Below are positions 61,236-64,000 of a stretch of DNA of 64,000 bases, piece after piece. The stretch spans positions 20,849,501-20,913,500 of the forward strand of contig NC_133157.1 of assembly GCF_040802235.1 (NCBI RefSeq), written 5' to 3'. Source of the DNA: Manis javanica (lineage: Eukaryota; Chordata; Mammalia; Pholidota; Manidae). The notes under the pieces were generated by a model. It had not been told where the DNA came from and searched no databases. It saw nothing but the letters and a program-made list of their open reading frames with translations. Each line of letters opens with the position of its first letter. The stretch's first letter is position 1. The position numbers were made by a program, and so were the translations under genes.

Positions 61236-62449
61236 TAAGTTAAAAAATTAGTGAATAGGAATGGATGAACTTACCCAAAAAATAATGATATGGAAAGAAA
61301 GCAAAGACAATCTAGATTGGAAACCTGCGGAACATCAGTATCTTCAGGTTAGGCAGAGGAGATATCAGTGAACAAAGAAAAGATAATATTGGACAAGGAG
61401 ATGGGAAGAGATCAAGGAAACACTAGTCTTCATAGATCATTTATATCTAAGGAGAATCGATCGGGTTTTCTTAAAACTACAGGATTATTCCCAAAACAAG
61501 GATTATCACAAAGTGATGACTGTTTTATTTAAACGTTTATTAAAAGCATTTATGAAAAAAAGAAAAAGCATCTATATAAGCAGAAATTTAGAAGTCTTCA
61601 AAGATCTACATAGGAATCAAGGTTCTTGTGAATAATATGGACCTGGGTGATTTGAAATATTTTTTCCTGTACCTTGTATTTTCTTAAAGGGTAAAGTAAA
61701 AACTTTTGAGATTTTTCTATGATTTTAAGATATGACATAATCATTTTTTCTTCAGTTACTTTGGGGAATTATATTGATTTTGGTTCTTTCAGTCTGTATA
61801 GGGGATTACTAAAGCTAAAATATTTTAGGATATAGAAAAAGTAATTAAGATGTGTAGTTAAATGCCAATAATATATTTATCTCTTGAAAAATTCATTATA
61901 AAGACCTCTTGTGAATGTAAATATCCAATGGTATATACAATGGCAGGTATACCTGGATCAGTCAGGAAGAGGCCAGATAAGAGCAAGGTCAAGGAAGCCA
62001 AAAAAAAGTGCCCAGGACTAGCAAGAGCAGGAAGTTGTTACCACCCTAAGCCTGAAGGGCAAGGGGACTGAGCAGTAACCAACCCAATGAGAACTACAGC
62101 TATAGGAGAGGGGCTGCCTGACAGCAGATGAAACTATTGGTAGAAGAATTCAGCTGCTTCCAAACTCTGGCCCAGGTGGGCAGGACCTGAGGAAAAAAAT
62201 GCCCCAACCTGTCTCTTCCCGTCTTTGATCTTCTTCCACTACTTCTTAACTAGAAGGCAGAGGGGAAAGGGAACTTAGTTGGTTCATAGAGATCAGCCTC
62301 CCAAGTTGAAAAACGGAGTATGAAAGGTCAGATAATGATATGAAAGAGCAGTCATTGAATATCCAGCACAAGGGCAATTCTGGCAGTGTGTGGCAGTCTA
62401 AAAATCTGTATACCTTTAACCTCATCATATCTGTTTTTAGGAAATGTAT
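61236..62449. other. Intron sequence; no exon confirmed
   Basis: I searched this part for the exon missing between 55214 and 62916. Several acceptor-like sites (61764, 61799, 62251) are followed by stops or lack donors in the required phase. A GC-richer stretch at 61950-62200 may be an old repeat. Confidence 0.4.
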
Positions 62450-62865
62450 TTTGAGAAAAAACAATTAGACAAATGTACAAAGATATTCCTTGCATTATAG
62501 TAGCAAATAATTACAACATATTTAAATCTCAACAACAGGGAACTGGTTGAATAAGTTATCATTTACCAATACAATGGGATCCTGTTTATCTATTCACAAA
62601 TGCAGTGGAATGTACATTGATTGACATATAAATGTGTTCATGCTTCTTTGTTTAGCAAAAAAGAATGTTGTTTAGTATTACAGAATACTATCTATGTACA
62701 TTAATAATCCACTTTTGTTCAAAAATATTAAAAATAATTGAGAACATAATTTTAAAACATCTTGAATGGTGGGTCTAAGGGCAAATTTTCTCTGTATCTG
62801 TTGGTAATTTGGTAATTTTTCTACAATAACATATACTATTTGCTAATAAAGATATTTTAAAATAG
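62450..62865 (+). mobile_element. Old L1 3' end beside a coding exon
   Basis: CAAATGTACAAAGATATTCC, GGGAACTGGTTGAATAAGTT and TACAATGGGATCCTGTTTAT mark a degraded L1M end. A 3' UTR ends near TAATAAAGATATTTTAAAAT. It stops about 50 bp before the acceptor of the exon at 62916, so repeat sequence forms most of that intron end. Confidence 0.65.
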
Positions 62866-62915
62866 GACATACATAAAATTGGTAATTTTGTAATGTCATA
62901 GAAAAACAATTACAG

Positions 62916-63083
62916 GAAAGGCGATCCATATTAACTGTGAATTTGAAGTTGTTCCAAGTTCAAATCCAAACTCCCAAACTGAAGTAGAGGAAGCCAGCTT
63001 ATACACCCATAAGGACTACAATGAAGTCTTTACACTTGTCAGCTGTTCAGAAAAATATCCAGCACTTCAAGCACAGAACCAAG
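62916..63083 (+). CDS. SHOC1: SHOC1-like coding exon (168 nt)
   Basis: The acceptor is aacaattacag, with a weak pyrimidine tract; the donor is CCAAG followed by gtaaaa. Only one of the three frames is open across all 168 bases, with 55 full codons, and it enters and leaves in phase 1. The product is acidic and polar: it begins [12 protein letters not shown], has a [16 protein letters not shown] middle and ends YPALQAQNQ. The outgoing phase matches the next exon exactly. Because 168 is divisible by 3, skipping it would not shift the frame. Confidence 0.55.
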
Positions 63084-63644
63084 GTAAAACATTTGCTATT
63101 TCCATTGTTAAATACATTTCTTGCTAACATACAGATTTTCATTTCAGTGAGCTTTTATTTTACTGGATTTAAAAAATTATATTTTATTGAAGATATCCAC
63201 CTATAATATTATAATTCTAAACTCTGCCACATTATGAAAATATTTCTTTCTTGTTAATCTCTTTTTTGTAAAATTGGTTGTTTTGGGGGTTCAAGTGTGG
63301 TGGACCTCAAAATAGCCTCAGACTTGATCACAATGTGATCAATTATAGCACAACATATTGCTATAATGATACTAGCATCAGTGTACAGATCTGATGACAC
63401 AGAAATTTGGTGTAACATTAAATTAGTTGATTATTAAGTAATGACTCTATTTTACTTTCAAAATATGCTAAAGATTTTCAGTCACATGTAATTTATGTTA
63501 AAACCATAATTCAAAGCAGAGTTGGAATAGTTGCAGTATTAGATCAGGAAATTCACCCAGTTTTGACATTATATAAATTTAACATAAATAATAATTAAAA
63601 GAATATTTTATCTAAAGCATATTCCAAATCTTTCTTCTTACTAG

Positions 63645-63702
63645 AGGGAGCTGTGCTGAGTTCCTCCAACCAGATAAAAACTTGCTTAGAACTACCTTTC
63701 TT
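63645..63702 (+). CDS. SHOC1: SHOC1-like coding exon (58 nt)
   Basis: A strong acceptor (aatctttcttcttactag) and a strong donor (CTT followed by gtatgt) bound a 58-base exon. Read in phase 1, as left by the exon at 62916-63083, it is fully open and gives a joining E codon followed by GAVLSSSNQIKTCLELPF. It leaves in phase 2. It is too short to stand out as an ORF, but the two good splice sites and the phase match support it. A near-perfect palindrome begins 16 bases after its donor. Confidence 0.52.
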
Positions 63703-63717
63703 GTATGTACAACAAGC

Positions 63718-63746
63718 TATTCCCTTTTTAAGTTAAAAAGGGAATA
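63718..63746. repeat. Near-perfect palindrome, 14-bp arms, 1-bp centre
   Basis: The left arm TATTCCCTTTTTAA (63718-63731) and right arm TTAAAAAGGGAATA (63733-63746) are exact reverse complements around one G. It starts 16 bases after the donor at 63703. Confidence 0.95.
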
Positions 63747-64000
63747 TTTTATATTTATTCCTATTATATAATTATTATGTAATGCTACTAGAATTTAAGA
63801 TATGCAGTAGCTTGAGCATGAAAAATAATTTGGTTCTTCTACTGCTTTTATGTAAATCCATAAATTGTGCATAAAATTTTTAGTGTTGGCAAATAGGCAT
63901 GTGATGATATATAGAGTTAAAAACCCTTCTTATAGTTTGAAAAGAGAGATTGCATTAACAACTAAACTTGAGAGTATGATATAATAAGAAGAGTCTGAAT

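Larger units (their letters stand above)
46350..64000 (+). other. SHOC1: SHOC1-like gene, 5' part (runs off right edge)
   Basis: This umbrella entry covers a split gene whose exons are listed separately. SHOC1 (ZIP2, C9orf84) is an XPF/ERCC4-related protein of the meiotic ZMM group; it works with SPO16 to stabilise branched recombination intermediates and promote crossovers in germ cells. Seen here: a CpG-rich promoter, 5' UTR exons, then coding exons with AG acceptors, GT donors and one open frame each. The N-terminal pattern (a short start with IDYLYE, then a LLLRIPS segment, then a conserved-looking FRRPWTR) agrees with my memory of the SHOC1 family, including a similar IDY and L-x-L-P pattern in the plant protein. 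The XPF-like C-terminal domain would lie beyond the window. The upstream 46 kb without genes is also consistent with the locus. The existence of a gene is well supported; the name is a family-level inference. Confidence 0.6.

Noticed and set aside
1..64000. CRISPR arrays, operons, toxin systems, rRNA genes, tRNA genes
   Set aside because: No direct-repeat/spacer arrays, no bacterial gene organisation, and no rRNA or tRNA-like folds were noticed. The window is eukaryotic.

Overview
The window looks like a piece of a placental-mammal nuclear genome. It is AT-rich, has long non-coding stretches and is dense with interspersed repeats. The repeats include old MIR and L2 copies, a Tigger1-type DNA transposon, ERV/LTR pieces, many 5'-truncated L1 copies and one nearly full-length L1. 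I saw no primate Alu, rodent B1/B2, ruminant Bov-tA or carnivore tRNA-Lys SINEs, so a SINE-poor non-primate lineage is likely. The young L1 tail types remind me of pangolin-like genomes, but that is a weak recollection and not a call.

The only protein-coding gene I can support lies on the + strand in the last third. A CpG-rich promoter sits at about 46.2-46.6 kb, followed by one or two 5' UTR exons (about 46350-46436 and 47044-47090). The coding exons are 49026-49105 (ATG at 49061), 51541-51661, 55127-55214, 62916-63083 and 63645-63702. Each has consensus AG/GT borders and one open frame. Phases agree across the first three coding exons and across the last two. The phase conflict between 55214 and 62916 implies at least one exon I did not find. 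The protein start (MFSPFKYCAIDYLYE, then a LLLRIPS segment and FRRPWTR) fits the N-terminus of the SHOC1/ZIP2 family (C9orf84), a meiotic crossover factor. This is family recognition from memory, at moderate confidence. The gene runs off the right edge.

Layout: 1-31 kb is gene-free. It holds L2, MIR and a probable CR1/L3 fragment, ancient antisense L1 pieces, a TSD-flanked L1 tail (4.7-5.2 kb), an LTR cluster (17.0-18.15 kb), a compound microsatellite (20.07-20.16 kb), an antisense ERV-like block (21.6-24.26 kb) and an old LTR split by an L1 tail (26.3-27.25 kb). From 31.2 to 37.3 kb is an L1 with 5' UTR, ORF1 and ORF2, both ORFs broken. From 37.3 to 46 kb come a second L1 tail, a Tigger1-type element, a MER5/MER20-like element and more MIR/L2/L1. 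From 46 to 64 kb is the 5' part of the SHOC1-like gene, whose introns carry L2, L1, LTR and MIR copies, including two small insertions with exact 17-bp target-site duplications.

No operon, CRISPR array, phage or other novel system is visible. Most short ORFs in the window are chance frames or shadows of L1. The points most worth checking are the gene model with its missing exon, a near-perfect 29-bp palindrome next to a splice donor, a 15-bp hairpin in an L1 tail, and the TSD-flanked retroposons.
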